From assembly GCF_016427605.1 (NCBI RefSeq), contig NZ_JAELXQ010000007.1, positions 62,001-126,000 of the forward strand: a DNA stretch of 64,000 nt. Direction: 5' to 3'. Positions 1 through 8,301 of the stretch are shown in pieces. The notes under the pieces are model-generated. The model did not search any database. It had not been told where the DNA came from and saw only the letters and a program-made list of their open reading frames with translations. The stretch comes from Ochrobactrum sp. Q0168 (GTDB lineage: Bacteria > Pseudomonadota > Alphaproteobacteria > Rhizobiales > Rhizobiaceae). Within the stretch, counting starts at the first letter, position 1; each line of letters starts with the position of its first letter. The position numbers and the translations under genes were made by a program.

Positions 1-1137
1 GGTTTGACTGATTGATCTGGTTGCATTGACGATCAAAGCGATATCGTCATCGGTGGTGCTCAAATGCACGGAGGCTCGAAGTAGCTCCGAAATCCCGCGT
101 ATCGACATGTCGTAAGGCGTGTAACCGGGTCCGTTCATGCCAATATTGATACCCTGATCAGCGAGGCGTTGCTTTGCGGTTGCACAGGCAACGCCATTGA
201 TTGCAAAGGTGACAGCAGCGCCTTTGCTGTTTCCGAGATCGAGCAGCTGGACGCCCGGCACTACAGCAAGTGCTTGTCGAAGAATAGCTGCTTTGTGGTG
301 AAGTTTTAACCGGATGCGGTCCACACCCAGGCTAAGGGCTTGTTCGATTGCTTTGCCGAGGCCGAGTTTCAGAGCTACTGATTCCTCCCCGAACTCAAAA
401 GCCTGAGCACTGTTTGCCACCACAACGTTACCGTTGCTCAAAGTTGAGGACACGTTGTCGATGCTGCGCGGCACGATCTCTGCTGCAAGGCGGGGAGAAA
501 TATATGCCAATGCCGTTCCGCGTGGCCCGCGCAGAAATTTCCGCCCGCACGCGATCAGGGCATCACAGCCTATCTCGGCAACATTGATCGGCACCTGACC
601 AATCGCCTGGCTTGCATCTATGATAAAAAACGCTGATGAACCGGCCTGACGGATAGCCGCGCCAATCGCGGCTGCCGGATTGATCAATGCGCTTCCTGCT
701 CCAATCCAGGTTAGAGCGACAATGCGAACCTCCGATGAGAGGCTTTCACCGAGTGCGATAGGGTCTACCGCGCTCGTATCATCTGATGCCATTAAGGATA
801 GCGATGCACCACTTAAATTTGCGGACCGTTGAAGACACAGAACATTGCCAATCCATTCCTGACGGCAGACAAAAATCTTGTCGCCAGCCGATAGCGGTAT
901 CGAAGCGATCAGGTTGCCATAAAGCTGACCATGACTGGTTCCGAAAGCCACATCCTGCGGAGCGCAGCCCAAAAGCTGTGCCGCCACCTGATAGCTATTC
1001 CTGATGGCATCTGATGCAAGCGCACCCGCCTCCATTGGACCGCGTTCTGCTTCCAGGCGCAGATGGTCAACGACTGCCTGAACCGTTTCTGGGGAAGGCA
1101 GCCCGGCCCCGCTATGGTTGAAATGCACGACGGACAT
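1..1137 (-). CDS. class V aminotransferase-fold PLP enzyme (3' end cut by window)
   Basis: An open frame of 379 codons runs from an ATG at 1137 off the left edge, so the last residues are missing. The fold-type I class V pattern is clear: a cofactor aspartate in IIDASQAIGQ and the Schiff-base lysine in GRKFLRGPRGT, as in isopenicillin-N-epimerase-like and cysteine-desulfurase-like enzymes. The C-terminal small domain is recognisable (PYDMSIRGISELLRASVHLS). The substrate cannot be read from sequence. It lies 15 bp downstream of a RidA-family gene on the same strand, probably in one operon. RidA proteins remove reactive enamine/imine products of PLP enzymes, so the pairing is sensible. Confidence 0.85.
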   Translation of the reverse strand, partial: MSVVHFNHSGAGLPSPETVQAVVDHLRLEAERGPMEAGALASDAIRNSYQVAAQLLGCAPQDVAFGTSHGQLYGNLIASIPLSAGDKIFVCRQEWIGNVLCLQRSANLSGASLSLMASDDTSAVDPIALGESLSSEVRIVALTWIGAGSALINPAAAIGAAIRQAGSSAFFIIDASQAIGQVPINVAEIGCDALIACGRKFLRGPRGTALAYISPRLAAEIVPRSIDNVSSTLSNGNVVVANSAQAFEFGEESVALKLGLGKAIEQALSLGVDRIRLKLHHKAAILRQALAVVPGVQLLDLGNSKGAAVTFAINGVACATAKQRLADQGINIGMNGPGYTPYDMSIRGISELLRASVHLSTTDDDIALIVNATRSISQT

Positions 1138-1152
1138 TTGCGGGTCCTTTGA

Positions 1153-1617
1153 TCAACGAATGTGGAAAACGGCTTCGACTTCGACCGGCACATTCGCCGG
1201 TAGTCCCGCCACGCCGATGGCAGAGCGCGCATGGTTGCCCCGTTCGCCGAAGACCGCATTCATGATTTGCGAAGCGCCGTTGCCGATCTGCGAATAGGCC
1301 GTGAACCCAGGTACAGCATTAATGAAAACCGTAAGCTTGACGAGCCGGACGACACGATCAAGATTGCCATCAAGCGCTGCATTGGCCCAGAATATGACAT
1401 TCGCGGCGCAAAGTTTTGCACTCTCGAGTGCCGTTTCTATATCAATCTCACGACCAATCTGTCCGATATGAGCAATGTTATCGCCTTTTTCGGGTATCTG
1501 GCCTGACACATACAGAATGTTGCCGACTTTCGTTGTTGGCGAGAAGGGTAATTCGGGCCGGGATAGTTGTGGCCAGTCGATACCACAAGCAGCCAGTCGA
1601 TCTTCATAGTGGGACAT
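1153..1617 (-). CDS. RidA (YjgF/YER057c/UK114) family protein
   Basis: A 154-residue protein of the enamine/imine deaminase family (usual lengths 130-155). It reads MSHYEDRLAACGIDWPQ at the start and has the family C-terminal block with the active-site arginine in NHARSAIGVAGLP and the glutamate in PVEVEAVF. I chose the ATG at 1617 because GGAG sits 6 nt upstream; an in-frame ATG at 1629 adds four residues, and the frame is open further upstream without support. It precedes the class V aminotransferase and is divergent from a LysR gene that probably controls both. Likely role: hydrolysing 2-aminoacrylate-type or related imines from the neighbouring PLP enzyme (inference). Confidence 0.88.
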   Translation of the reverse strand: MSHYEDRLAACGIDWPQLSRPELPFSPTTKVGNILYVSGQIPEKGDNIAHIGQIGREIDIETALESAKLCAANVIFWANAALDGNLDRVVRLVKLTVFINAVPGFTAYSQIGNGASQIMNAVFGERGNHARSAIGVAGLPANVPVEVEAVFHIR

Positions 1618-1710
1618 TTGATGCTCCATTCCAGGTTTCTGATCTGATATTGCCAAGGGCTGCTCTCCTCGTGTATCCTTATAATTCTTAGTCAGACATA
1701 AGGATTTTTT

Positions 1711-2556
1711 ATGGATGCAAGCTACGATCTTCGGCTGCTCAGGATGTTCATCGCCGTGGCTGAAACCGGCACCTTGAGCAAGGCAGCCGATCGTCTTGCG
1801 CGCACGCAGGCTGCGGTCAGCATGCAATTGCAGCGGATAGAAAAGGAGCTGGATAGAGAACTGTTCACGCGATCCTCTCGCGGCGTTTCTCTGACTGAAG
1901 CAGGAGAGAGCTTTTTAGCTTATGCGCGAAGGGTCATCGCGCTGACTGAGGATATGCAGCGTGGATTGGTCGATAAGAAGTTGGTGGGGCGTATTCGGCT
2001 GGGTCTCTTTGAAGACTTGGCCGTCACGCGTCTTCCAGGGGCAATTGCCCAGTTCAGGCAGAAGCATCCGTCGGTGGACATTGAACTAAGTTCATCCAAC
2101 TCGGCACAGCTTGCGCGTTCCTTTGATGAAGGACGAACCGACATCGTTGTTGCTGATCCAGCTCGGTTCACTCGGTCGCCAATAAGTTTCTTGTCTTATC
2201 AACTTGTCTGGTGTGCAAGCCGATTGCTTGATGTGGATGAAAAGGGGCCGCTTCCTGTCGTGCTTTTTGAAACATCCTGTTCGTGGCAGGACCGTATGAT
2301 CGCCTCTCTTGCAGAAGCAGGCATTGCATGGACTGTTGGCTGTCGTGTGAAGAGCTTGCCCGCCATGTTAGCGGCCCTGCGGGGTGGGTTGGGCATTGGA
2401 GTGCTGTTCTCCGAAGCGCTCACGCCAGATTGCGAGACTATAAATGGAAGATATAATCTGCCCATAGCGCCGGTCGCCGAATTTGGCATATATACGGCCG
2501 ATGATCCTTCCCCGCTCGTCTCCGAACTCGCGAAATCGCTTGAGATGCTATCATAA
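1711..2556 (+). CDS. LysR-family transcriptional regulator
   Basis: A 281-residue protein with an N-terminal winged HTH at about residues 5-64 (LRMFIAVAETGTLSKAADRL, then QAAVSMQLQRIEKELDRELF), followed by a periplasmic-binding-protein-like effector domain. The ATG at 1711 has AAGGA 6 nt upstream. It is divergent from the RidA/aminotransferase pair across 93 bp, the usual layout for a LysR activator of the neighbouring operon. The effector is unknown. It is slightly shorter than typical LysR proteins (about 300) because the C-terminal domain ends early, but all core elements are present. Confidence 0.9.
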   Translation: MDASYDLRLLRMFIAVAETGTLSKAADRLARTQAAVSMQLQRIEKELDRELFTRSSRGVSLTEAGESFLAYARRVIALTEDMQRGLVDKKLVGRIRLGLFEDLAVTRLPGAIAQFRQKHPSVDIELSSSNSAQLARSFDEGRTDIVVADPARFTRSPISFLSYQLVWCASRLLDVDEKGPLPVVLFETSCSWQDRMIASLAEAGIAWTVGCRVKSLPAMLAALRGGLGIGVLFSEALTPDCETINGRYNLPIAPVAEFGIYTADDPSPLVSELAKSLEMLS

Positions 2557-2723
2557 CGCGTTATTGGAACTCGCGGTGTTCGTCCGTAGCGTCAATCAAA
2601 CCGGAACAATATCGAGATGATGATGAATGAAACTTGATCTCGAAACTTTAGGTTTTGCATTTGGGTATGGCTGCAAGCGAAACAAACAGTATCAATCTTT
2701 GACTTCATGAACCAAAACGGCTC

Positions 2724-2826
2724 GTTAGAGCGCGTTTCGATCTGATTGGATCAGATCTGCGCTCTAACTGTTTGTTTTAACGCACATCTTATTCGAAAAT
2801 CGGTTCACACTTTTCAGGACGTGCAC
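2724..2826. repeat. intergenic palindromic repeat, copy A (Rhizobiales RIME-like)
   Basis: The 321-bp gap between the LysR gene and the glycosyltransferase holds no gene. It carries a 45-bp imperfect palindrome bounded by GTTAGAGCGC and GCGCTCTAAC, followed by a block (ACGCACATC ... CGAAAATCGGTTCACACTTTTC) that recurs inverted at 8244-8301. This matches the style of short interspersed elements common in Rhizobiales intergenic regions. Nothing else is seen in the gap. Confidence 0.7.
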
Positions 2827-2877
2827 TAATAATACAATGAAATGCAGTGCAGCATACACGACCAGATTGACCGCCCA

Positions 2878-3969
2878 ATGAAGATCGCTTTCTATTCTCC
2901 GTTGAAATCGCCTTATCATCCGGTTCCATCAGGAGACCGGCTGATGGCGAGGCTGCTTATTGCCGGATTAGAGCGTGCTGGCCATGAGGTGGAAGTCGTA
3001 TCGGAGTTCCGCAGCTACATGAACGCCCCGTCACTCGAAGTATTTGCAGGTCTCCAGGCGCAGGCTGAACGGGAGATTGCAAAGGTTTCAGCACTCTGGC
3101 GATGCAACGGCGTCCCCGATCTGTGGCTCACATATCATCCTTATTACAAGGCTCCCGATTTGCTCGGACCGACACTTTCAGCGTCATTCGGCATAGCCTA
3201 TGTGACAGCAGAAGCATCGCATTCCCCAAGGCGCAACATTGGGATATGGACGACGATACAGCAAAATTTATTGAAAACTCTCGATCAAGCCGCAGTCAAT
3301 ATCTGCATGACCGAACGCGACCGAAAAGGGTTGCAAGAGGCATTGCCCGGAGCCCGCGTCGCGATGCTGGCACCGTTTATCGACTGTGCCATGTTTACCG
3401 AGGTCGTGCCACGGCCAAAGCCGGGCAGGCTGATAACGGTGGCGATGATGCGCAGCGGCGACAAAATGGACAGCTATCGGATGCTGGCAGGAGCGCTGGA
3501 ACTGCTTGATGTTATTCCGTGGTCACTTTCCATTGTCGGCGACGGTGCCTGTCGCGCAGAGGTGGAGACGTTGTTTGCTCGCTTTCCGCCTGAAAGAATT
3601 CACTGGCACGGGGAAAGGGGGCCATCTGAAATCGCGGCGCTGTTCGCGCAAAGTGCTCTTTACGTGTGGCCGGGTTGCGGCGAGGCTTACGGATTGGCTT
3701 ATTTGGAAGCACAGGCGGCTGATTTGCCCGTTGTCGCTCAGGCCATTGCCGGTGTGCCGGAAGTTGTCGTTGGTGGGCGGACTGGCATTCTCACCCCACC
3801 GGGCGATGTGGTGGCATATGCTCACGCGATACGCGCAGTTCTGGCGAATGCCGAGATGCGCAACGATATGGCCTTTGCAGCGCGGCAATTCGTGCGCGAC
3901 GAGCGGTCTCTGGAAGTGGCGTCCCGACGTCTTGACGATATTCTCAAACAGCATGTGGGCATTTTTTAA
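2878..3969 (+). CDS. GT4-family glycosyltransferase
   Basis: A 363-residue retaining GT-B glycosyltransferase. The N-terminus (MKIAFYSPLKSPYHPVPSGDRLMARLL) is a Rossmann start with the acceptor-side loop. The C-terminal domain carries the E-x7-E nucleotide-sugar motif in GEAYGLAYLEAQ, followed by AGVPEVVVGGRTGILTPPGD. I start at the ATG at 2878 since the family begins there; an ATG 12 codons upstream is also in frame. Its stop overlaps the start of the deacetylase-like gene by one base (TAATG), so the two are co-translated. Probably transfers a sugar in the surface-polysaccharide pathway encoded to the right; donor and acceptor unknown. Confidence 0.88.
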   Translation: MKIAFYSPLKSPYHPVPSGDRLMARLLIAGLERAGHEVEVVSEFRSYMNAPSLEVFAGLQAQAEREIAKVSALWRCNGVPDLWLTYHPYYKAPDLLGPTLSASFGIAYVTAEASHSPRRNIGIWTTIQQNLLKTLDQAAVNICMTERDRKGLQEALPGARVAMLAPFIDCAMFTEVVPRPKPGRLITVAMMRSGDKMDSYRMLAGALELLDVIPWSLSIVGDGACRAEVETLFARFPPERIHWHGERGPSEIAALFAQSALYVWPGCGEAYGLAYLEAQAADLPVVAQAIAGVPEVVVGGRTGILTPPGDVVAYAHAIRAVLANAEMRNDMAFAARQFVRDERSLEVASRRLDDILKQHVGIF

Positions 3970-4721
3970 TGGTAACTGATATCTGGGAGCCACTGAACCG
4001 CGAATTGGACCGATGGTATAAAGCTGGCAAACGCGCAGATTTCTGGCTGCGTGATGACGATGCCGTCGCTCCGACACCGGCCTTGACGCAACTACTTGAT
4101 CTGAGCGCACGCCATTCTGTTCCAGTCGCTTTGGCCGTGATCCCTGAAACGACGGGGCAGCCGCTTGCAGAGTATCTCGGCAACTGGCCGCTGGCGACAG
4201 TCGTGGTCCACGGGTGGTCGCACACTAATTTTGCCAGCGAGGGTGAGAAGAAGCAAGAACTCGGCCTACACAGGCCGATTGAAATGGTCACAGCCGAGCT
4301 GAAAGCCGGTTTAACCCGTCTTGAGGCGCTCCATGCGGGTCACTTCGTCCCCGTTCTGGTGCCGCCATGGAATCGCATCGCGCCACCATTGATAGGCGTG
4401 CTCGCAGGTCTTGGATACGACGCCCTTTCGGTTTTCGGAGCGGAGAAAGAAGGTCCACTGCCGATGATCAACACCCATGTCGATCTGATGGACTGGCATG
4501 GAACACGGGGCGCCCGTGATCACGCGGCGCTGATTGACGATATTGTTCGTCGTCTGCAGGTGATGTTCGACGATGACGGGAGCATGGGCTTTCTGACCCA
4601 TCATCTGGTCCACGATGAATCCGCTTGGCAGTTTCTTGAGGTGTTATTCGCTCAAACAGCATCTCATCCCGCCGGCTGCTGGATCGCACTACCGGATATG
4701 CTCGTTCAGCTTCAGGCTTAG
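3969..4721 (+). CDS. polysaccharide deacetylase-like (NodB-fold) protein
   Basis: A 250-residue protein with NodB-type signatures: an acidic motif RDDD at residues 28-31, replacing the usual TFDDG, and a metal-binding H-x3-H pair at H81 and H85 in VVVHGWSHTN. The family deacetylates N-acetylated glycans using a metal ion. There is no signal peptide, so it would act in the cytosol, perhaps on a lipid-linked or nucleotide-linked precursor. It is translationally coupled to the upstream glycosyltransferase. Its 3' end overlaps the convergent MBL-fold gene by four bases. Substrate unknown; the fold assignment is fairly secure, the activity less so. Confidence 0.8.
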   Translation: MVTDIWEPLNRELDRWYKAGKRADFWLRDDDAVAPTPALTQLLDLSARHSVPVALAVIPETTGQPLAEYLGNWPLATVVVHGWSHTNFASEGEKKQELGLHRPIEMVTAELKAGLTRLEALHAGHFVPVLVPPWNRIAPPLIGVLAGLGYDALSVFGAEKEGPLPMINTHVDLMDWHGTRGARDHAALIDDIVRRLQVMFDDDGSMGFLTHHLVHDESAWQFLEVLFAQTASHPAGCWIALPDMLVQLQA

Positions 4722-5602
4722 ACGTTGAAGGTCTGACCCTCACGGGCCGTGAAGGCGCCAGCAAACTCACTCGCCGCCAATCGATCAATCGCCTCGAGCT
4801 CAGCGTCCGTGCGGAGCGGCGAATGATGGATGAAAGCGACGTTCTTTGCGTCGGCTGCTTTGGCGAGCCGAATGGCGTGCTGCCATGACGAGTGTCCGTA
4901 GCCAACATGCCGCGCCATTTCTTCGTCAGTATAGGTGGTGTCGTAGAGGAAAAGGTCTGCGCCCTGAATCAAATCCAGCACGGCGGGATCAAGAATGCCG
5001 GGTTCATGCTCTGTATCGGTGATCAGCGCGACCGAGCGCCCGCCCCATTGCACCCGATAGCCGATGGCGCCGCCAGGATGATTGAGCCTTCCGGTCCTGA
5101 TCTCAACATCGGGATGGGGCTGCAAAACGTCGCCCGATTGAAAATCCCGGCAGATCATTTTCGCGGGACAGATATCTATTTCAACGGGAAACCAGGGGGG
5201 GCGAATAAATTCCGAGACAATCTCGCTTGTGCTCATCTTGCCATACATAGGGCCGGACCAGAGTTCCACCGCCGAGCCGGCATCAAAGAGCGGCGCGAAA
5301 TAGGGCAGACCGATAATGTGGTCGTAATGACAATGCGAAAAGAACAGGTTGAAATTCGAAATGCCTTCGGCGAGCAATGATTTTCCGGCGGGGAGGAGAC
5401 CAGATCCGGCATCGAACAACAATCTGTGTTCACCACATTGCATCTCTATGCAGACAGTATTGCCGCCATATCGCTGGAAATCCGGCCCCGAAACCGGCAG
5501 GCTGCCCCGCACGCCCCAAAAACGCACCCGAAACACTGTGTCCCTCTTCTTTCTCCCGTCGTCCAGTTCCCAAGACCGCTGCTCCGTTGGTGCGAGGGTC
5601 AT
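4718..5602 (-). CDS. MBL-fold metallo-hydrolase (phosphodiesterase-like)
   Basis: A 294-residue metallo-beta-lactamase-fold protein. The metal motif HxHxDH is complete at residues 90-95 (SHCHYDHIIGL), with further ligands in GRLNHPGGA, LITDTEH and the terminal AFIHHSP. The start FRVRFWGVRGSLPVSGPDFQRYGGNT is characteristic of the cyclic-phosphodiesterase/PhnP-like branch. No signal peptide. It is convergent with the deacetylase gene (4-bp overlap) and divergent from the metallophosphoesterase gene. Given the cyclase and cyclic-nucleotide-binding protein further right, a cyclic-nucleotide phosphodiesterase role is possible but unproven. Confidence 0.87.
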   Translation of the reverse strand: MTLAPTEQRSWELDDGRKKRDTVFRVRFWGVRGSLPVSGPDFQRYGGNTVCIEMQCGEHRLLFDAGSGLLPAGKSLLAEGISNFNLFFSHCHYDHIIGLPYFAPLFDAGSAVELWSGPMYGKMSTSEIVSEFIRPPWFPVEIDICPAKMICRDFQSGDVLQPHPDVEIRTGRLNHPGGAIGYRVQWGGRSVALITDTEHEPGILDPAVLDLIQGADLFLYDTTYTDEEMARHVGYGHSSWQHAIRLAKAADAKNVAFIHHSPLRTDAELEAIDRLAASEFAGAFTAREGQTFNV

Positions 5603-5771
5603 CCGACAAGAAAATCAACGTCTGTCCGACGGTTTCCGGTTTAGTCGCAATCATGGCATGTTAACCATGCGGCGAAGCATATGCGAGTACCGAATCTACG
5701 TTACTACTAAATATCTAGCACTCTTGTCAGTGGTATGAAGCACGAGACGATGGAAAGGAAATCTCTAGAGG

Positions 5772-7559
5772 ATGGCATCTGAGCTCCCGTCCATTGCCGT
5801 GATTGCCGACGCGCATTTCCACGATATTTTTGGCGACTATGGCGCCGCTGGGTTCACAGTAAGCGACCGGGCTATGGCGTTACGCCCATTCGCCAATACA
5901 GTGCGTTCGACGCGGGTATTCAACGAGAGTTCCGCAGCATTGCCATACGCACTGGATGATATAGCTGCGCGGGGAATCCGCCATGTGGTCCTTCTGGGCG
6001 ACTATTCGGATGACGGTCAGTTGGCAACGATGGCAGCTCTGCGGAAACGTCTCGACGATTATGCCCGGCGCTTCGGGATGCGGTTCTACGCCGTGCCCGG
6101 TAATCACGATATATTTGGTCCCGGCGGGAGGCACCGGTCGAAACGCTTTTTGAATGCACGCGGCGGTCGCGATCTAGTGACGAGCAATCCGAAGCGTAAG
6201 GCCGCTCCCGACGACGATGCCGTGATTATCAGCGTGAGCATGTATTGCGCGGGATATCCGGAGGGGTTGCGTTCGCTGGGCGATGTCGGGTTTTTTCGAA
6301 AGCCGGACTATTTGCATTGGGAGACCCCTTTTGGCATTGACGATCATCCATCGGCGAGAGAGTTCGAAATCCGCTCGCCTGATGGCCTGACGGTTCGCAG
6401 GCTGATGGATGCGTCCTATCTCATCGAGCCATTCGACGGTGTCTGGATGCTGATGATCGATGCCAATGTGTTTGTGCCGGTGGATCGAGAAACCGGCGAT
6501 GGGGAGGGAGCGTTCACAGACAGCACCGATGCCGGATGGAACGCTATGCTGGTCCACAAACGCTTTATTCTGGACTGGATACGATCGGTTACGGATCGGG
6601 CCCGGACACTGGGAAAGACGGTCATCGCTTTTTCGCATTATCCGGCGCTTGATCCGCTGGACAGCACACGACATGACGAACGAGCCGTCCTCGGGCAAAC
6701 GAGCCTCCTGGGACGCATCCCGGAACTGGATGTTGGCGATGCCTTGATTGATGCTGGTATCCGCCTGCATTTCAGCGGGCATCTCCACGTCAACGACACT
6801 GCTCGGCATCGCAACGCGAATGGCTTTCTGTTCAATATATCCGTGCCTTCGCTGGTCGCTTTCCCCGGCGCGTACAAGATCGTCCACATTGGGCCTCACC
6901 GGCTGGACATAGAGACGATAAGCATTGACGACATGAAGCTGGACGCCGACATCCTCCGCCAATATTCAACCGAAGTGGAAAGGGACAGGATCAATCCCGG
7001 AGCGTTGCTTCAATCCGCCAATTATGGGGAATTTCTGTCGAAGCACCTCGCGCATCTTGTCGGCAGGCGATTTTTGCGCCGTGAGTGGCCTGAGGAACTT
7101 GGGGAAGCCGTGAAGACCCTTGGACTACTGGATCTGGCAGCTCTGGCGTTGGTCGAGAGGCCCATTCGTTCTGGCGCGATTGCGGACCTTAAAGCTGCAA
7201 TTGCCGATAGTGATATCCAGCAACAGCTGGCTGCTTCCGCCATCGAACATGAGCTTGATTTCACCTCGCTGTCGCGGATAGAAGTCATGACTTTTCTGGG
7301 CGACTGGTATCGCGTCCGGATGGGGAGTGACCTTGGGCTGGATGTTATATCGAAGCCACATCTCGCGGCTTACAAATGGGTGTCGGGCATCTATGCTCCC
7401 CGTATGAATGCAATTACGCCCGGCTCGATGCAGGAAGCTTTTGGCAGACTTTTCCAGATGTTCGACCGTTTCATTTCCGGTTTACCATCACGAGACTTCG
7501 TCATCGATCTTACAACAGGTGAGATTCAGCAACTTGCACTCCATAAATGTCTAGCCTAG
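5772..7559 (+). CDS. calcineurin-like metallophosphoesterase with C-terminal extension
   Basis: A 595-residue protein. All five metal-site blocks of the calcineurin-like superfamily are present: D13-x-H15 in DAHFHD, GDYSDD at 75-80, GNHD at 109-112, SHYPA near 288 and GHLH near 336. These bind two metal ions. After about residue 375 comes a roughly 220-residue region, unlike any motif I recognise. There is no N-terminal signal, so it is probably cytosolic. It is followed after 9 bp by the methyltransferase gene, likely an operon. Substrate unknown; phosphodiester or pyrophosphate bonds of a nucleotide or lipid-linked intermediate are reasonable possibilities. Confidence 0.85.
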   Translation: MASELPSIAVIADAHFHDIFGDYGAAGFTVSDRAMALRPFANTVRSTRVFNESSAALPYALDDIAARGIRHVVLLGDYSDDGQLATMAALRKRLDDYARRFGMRFYAVPGNHDIFGPGGRHRSKRFLNARGGRDLVTSNPKRKAAPDDDAVIISVSMYCAGYPEGLRSLGDVGFFRKPDYLHWETPFGIDDHPSAREFEIRSPDGLTVRRLMDASYLIEPFDGVWMLMIDANVFVPVDRETGDGEGAFTDSTDAGWNAMLVHKRFILDWIRSVTDRARTLGKTVIAFSHYPALDPLDSTRHDERAVLGQTSLLGRIPELDVGDALIDAGIRLHFSGHLHVNDTARHRNANGFLFNISVPSLVAFPGAYKIVHIGPHRLDIETISIDDMKLDADILRQYSTEVERDRINPGALLQSANYGEFLSKHLAHLVGRRFLRREWPEELGEAVKTLGLLDLAALALVERPIRSGAIADLKAAIADSDIQQQLAASAIEHELDFTSLSRIEVMTFLGDWYRVRMGSDLGLDVISKPHLAAYKWVSGIYAPRMNAITPGSMQEAFGRLFQMFDRFISGLPSRDFVIDLTTGEIQQLALHKCLA

Positions 7560-7568
7560 AACATATCA

Positions 7569-8243
7569 ATGACAGACACCTTCCACGCAAACGCGACGAC
7601 CATCGATTGGCAAGAAAGCGCATTTGACATTCTGCGTGGTGTCGCCGCATATACTTCAAGCCCGTTAATCAAGGGATTGTCGAAGGTCATTGCCCACCAC
7701 CCCGAGGCGGATCTCGGCAATGCCTTCAATCACAAGCAAGTGGGCTGCAAGATATGGGCGCGGCAATCGCTGTTTGAAACCTTTGGCGGGAAGTTCAACC
7801 GCATCGCTATACTGGGTGGCTGGTATGGCATTTTGGCCGCGATGTTTTTTGATGATCAGCGCTTTGAGATTGAGGCAATCGACAGTTTTGATATCGATCC
7901 TGATGTTGGTGCCGTCGCTGAAACTTTGAACAGCGCATGGAATGATCGGTTTCGGGCATTCACGGCCGACATGTATGATCTTGCCTATCCGGAACTTGGG
8001 GCCGATCTGGTGATCAACACCAGTTGCGAACACATCGCCGACTTGCCCGCCTGGCTGTCACTGTTGCCCAAGGGAACTCGCGTTCTCCTGCAATCGAACG
8101 ACTATTTCAGTGAGCCCACCCACGTGAATTGTGTCGCGACGCTGCATGAATTCGTCGCTCAGGCGGCGTTGGAAACGACCGCTTTCGCCGGTGCATTGCC
8201 CATGAAGAAATATACCAGATTCATGCTGATCGGTACGGTTTAG
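7569..8243 (+). CDS. class I SAM-dependent methyltransferase-like protein
   Basis: A 224-residue protein with a Rossmann methyltransferase core: motif I-like IAILGGWYGILAAMF near residue 77, an acidic residue after strand 2 in IEAIDSFDIDP, and VINTSCEHIADLPAW as the motif IV region. The final MKKYTRFMLIGTV forms the last strand. It is co-directional with the metallophosphoesterase 9 bp upstream. Target unknown; within a polysaccharide locus, O-methylation of a sugar is plausible. Motif I (GGWYG) departs from the usual E/DxGxGxG, so SAM binding is inferred from overall pattern. Confidence 0.75.
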   Translation: MTDTFHANATTIDWQESAFDILRGVAAYTSSPLIKGLSKVIAHHPEADLGNAFNHKQVGCKIWARQSLFETFGGKFNRIAILGGWYGILAAMFFDDQRFEIEAIDSFDIDPDVGAVAETLNSAWNDRFRAFTADMYDLAYPELGADLVINTSCEHIADLPAWLSLLPKGTRVLLQSNDYFSEPTHVNCVATLHEFVAQAALETTAFAGALPMKKYTRFMLIGTV

Positions 8244-8301
8244 CGCACATCCCGAAAAGTGTGAAACGGTTTTCGGACACGATGTGCGTGAAAACAAAAA
8301 G
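8244..8301. repeat. intergenic palindromic repeat, copy B, filling a convergent gap
   Basis: These 58 bases occupy the whole gap between two convergent stop codons. On the minus strand they align with the right half of the repeat at 2724-2826 (GTTTTmACGCACATC then TTCACACTTTTC). Arms CGCACATC (8244-8251) with GATGTGCG (8281-8288) and CCGAAAA (8252-8258) with TTTTCGG (8270-8276) form a long hairpin, so the element probably ends transcription in both directions. Confidence 0.75.

Noticed and set aside
1618-1827. Upstream extension of the RidA-family frame to 1827
   Set aside because: It would overlap the LysR gene start and adds sequence unlike any RidA; GGAG before the ATG at 1617 marks the start.
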